Shown here piece after piece: positions 5,980-6,911 of a stretch of DNA of 6,911 bases. Position numbers and translations under genes: made by a program. The notes below the pieces were generated by a model. That model was not told where the DNA came from, ran no database searches, and saw only the letters and a program-made list of their open reading frames with translations. How positions within the stretch are numbered: the first letter of the stretch is position 1; every line of letters starts with the position of its first letter. The DNA is taken from the NCBI GenBank assembly GCA_016839985.1, contig JAEOTG010000038.1:1-6911 (forward strand), in the 5' to 3' direction. This stretch comes from Candidatus Heimdallarchaeota archaeon. Lineage in GTDB: Archaea > Asgardarchaeota > Heimdallarchaeia > Heimdallarchaeales > Heimdallarchaeaceae.

Positions 5980-6609
5980 ATGATTGAAGAGATAGAATCT
6001 CCTTATCTGAATGATGAGATTAATCTATCTCGAACTACTCCTTTTCATGTATTCATCGAAGTGATGAAGGTTACAGCTTGGAAAAGATTTGCACATCATC
6101 CTACCTGTAGTCAATATAAAAACCACTATTATAGTATAGGGAAGCTTAAGTTGTGCGTTGGTTGTACTAGCTTATATTCCTCTATTATTCTATCATTGAT
6201 AATATATATGACAATACCAAGTATCTTCAAGACAATACCTTTAATTCTAGGAATACTTTTTTTGTATGGTTGTTTTTCAGCTCTTATTCATTTTGTAGTC
6301 CGACCTTCAACAAAATTGATGAAAACTATTTTTCGAAGTTCAGCAGGTATAGGTCTTGGTGCATATTTGGCACTAATATTCTACTTGAGATTATGGTGGT
6401 TACAGATTATTTTATTTCTGCTCCTCTTAGCAGGTTTTGTTGTGTATGGATTAATACGGGGAAAAGGACATAATCAGAAAAAATGCTGTACTTGTCCTCT
6501 ACATACAGCTGAAATTCCCTGCAATCCAGTTAAAAATACGAACATAAAAGTAAGAAAACTAAATGAATTAGTTGCTTCACAATTAAGAGAGAAAAATTCT
6601 TCAGAATAA
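5980..6609 (+). CDS. Four-TM membrane protein with N- and C-terminal Cys/His motifs
   Basis: The 209-residue product begins with a polar N-terminus, then a candidate metal site: HHPTC at 39-43, His49, and CVGC at 59-62. Four hydrophobic segments follow at about 63-80, 84-106, 117-137 and 139-158. After them comes a second group, CCTCPLH at 169-175 plus Cys181, then a basic tail. With an even number of membrane segments, both Cys/His groups should lie on the same face and could form one zinc or iron-sulfur site. The first group (H-x3-C, H, C-x2-C next to a membrane block) is reminiscent of DUF2085-type membrane proteins, but this is a loose likeness and I do not assign a family or function. 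The gene has its own promoter and a Shine-Dalgarno, and its end overlaps the convergent Cys-rich gene by nine bases. Confidence 0.75.
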   Translation: MIEEIESPYLNDEINLSRTTPFHVFIEVMKVTAWKRFAHHPTCSQYKNHYYSIGKLKLCVGCTSLYSSIILSLIIYMTIPSIFKTIPLILGILFLYGCFSALIHFVVRPSTKLMKTIFRSSAGIGLGAYLALIFYLRLWWLQIILFLLLLAGFVVYGLIRGKGHNQKKCCTCPLHTAEIPCNPVKNTNIKVRKLNELVASQLREKNSSE

Positions 6610-6911
6610 ATCATTGAACCAATCAAATAGATAATCCCAGATATATTTGATGAAAGTTTTAACATCAAATTCTGCAGGTCGTGCATCAACAGTATCGATT
6701 GAAGAGCTACTGCAACAAGTGCTACTGTCACAAGTACAGCAGTTATTACAACTATTTGAACAACTTTCTTCACAGCTGGTGCAAGCTGCTCCACAAGTAG
6801 CACTACATATGGCATCCGCGCAGTTAGAGCAAGCTTCTGTTAAAGCTAGTAAAATGACAAAAATTATCCCTCCAATAATTAAGAGAGATCCTACAATAAT
6901 GGAGACTAATA
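6601..6911 (-). CDS. Cysteine-ladder protein with a hydrophobic N-terminal anchor (5' truncated by the window edge)
   Basis: On the minus strand a frame is open from the right edge to the TGA at 6601-6603, giving 102 visible residues; the start lies outside the window. The fragment begins with an uninterrupted hydrophobic stretch (residues 1-24, LVSIIVGSLLIIGGIIFVIL core), a membrane anchor or uncleaved signal segment. Then come 13 Cys in residues 27-66, at 27, 30, 35, 39, 43, 46, 50, 54, 57, 58, 60, 65 and 66, spaced by Ser, Asn, Thr and Ala. A Ser run and acidic linker (67-83) follow, then an aromatic amphipathic end (KTFIKYIWDYLFDWFNDLF, 84-102). I do not know a family. Position after a membrane segment suggests an exported disulfide-rich domain, or metal or iron-sulfur binding if cytoplasmic. 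The frame is favoured because it has no stop over 102 codons and gives this coherent layout. A 113-residue open frame in another phase at 6474-6815 is its shadow. Confidence 0.72.
   Translation of the reverse strand, partial: LVSIIVGSLLIIGGIIFVILLALTEACSNCADAICSATCGAACTSCEESCSNSCNNCCTCDSSTCCSSSSIDTVDARPAEFDVKTFIKYIWDYLFDWFNDLF

Noticed and set aside
6270..6473. A 67-residue plus-strand open frame within the four-TM protein gene
   Set aside because: It is out of frame with the gene's membrane segments and has no promoter or ribosome binding site.
6474..6815. A 113-residue minus-strand open frame beginning MPYVVLLVEQLAP
   Set aside because: It lies in a different frame from the cysteine-ladder gene over most of its length and runs on antisense to the Cys/His membrane gene. 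The alternative frame has a coherent anchor, Cys module and C-terminal helix, so this one is a shadow.

Overview
The window is AT-rich (I estimate roughly 30-33% G+C by eye) and gene-dense. It reads as archaeal. Most start codons lack a Shine-Dalgarno and instead have a TATA-like element 25-35 bases upstream, as expected for leaderless archaeal transcripts. Gene ends are T-rich rather than marked by GC-rich hairpins, and arginine is mostly AGA. The protein content (a membrane DUF362 protein with a PSRIVYPCQ N-terminal motif, a CspA-type cold-shock protein, a diverged aldo/keto reductase, lone hypothetical membrane proteins) would suit a mesophilic archaeon, possibly of the Asgard (Promethearchaeota) group. 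That placement is an inference from general resemblance and has not been tested.

Layout. Bases 1-289 (+) hold the 3' end of a Cys-motif protein resembling the DUF6144 / amino-thiazoline-carboxylate hydrolase-like family, cut by the left edge. A DUF362 membrane protein (311-1951, -) converges on it. After a 213-base gap with a long imperfect inverted repeat come three more minus-strand genes: a cold-shock domain protein with a GTG start (2165-2374), a small two-TM protein (2502-2741) and an aldo/keto reductase-like protein (2772-3692). The last two are 30 bases apart and may be co-transcribed. A 129-base divergent promoter region (3693-3821) separates them from a plus-strand run: alpha/beta hydrolase (3822-4682), acidic helical protein (4769-5164), GNAT acetyltransferase (5289-5918) and a four-TM protein with Cys/His motifs on both sides of its membrane block (5980-6609). 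These four are spaced 61-124 bases apart, and each has its own candidate TATA element, so they look like separate transcription units rather than one operon.

The right edge (6601-6911, -) carries a partial gene that is easy to miss because its start lies outside the window. It encodes a hydrophobic anchor or signal segment, then 13 cysteines within 40 residues, then an aromatic amphipathic C-terminal helix. It converges on the four-TM Cys/His gene with a 9-base overlap. This cysteine ladder is the most unusual object in the window.

No RNA genes, CRISPR arrays, insertion sequences or phage genes were seen. The genes do not form an obvious single pathway. Membrane-associated and cysteine-rich products recur, but a functional link between them is not shown by the sequence.
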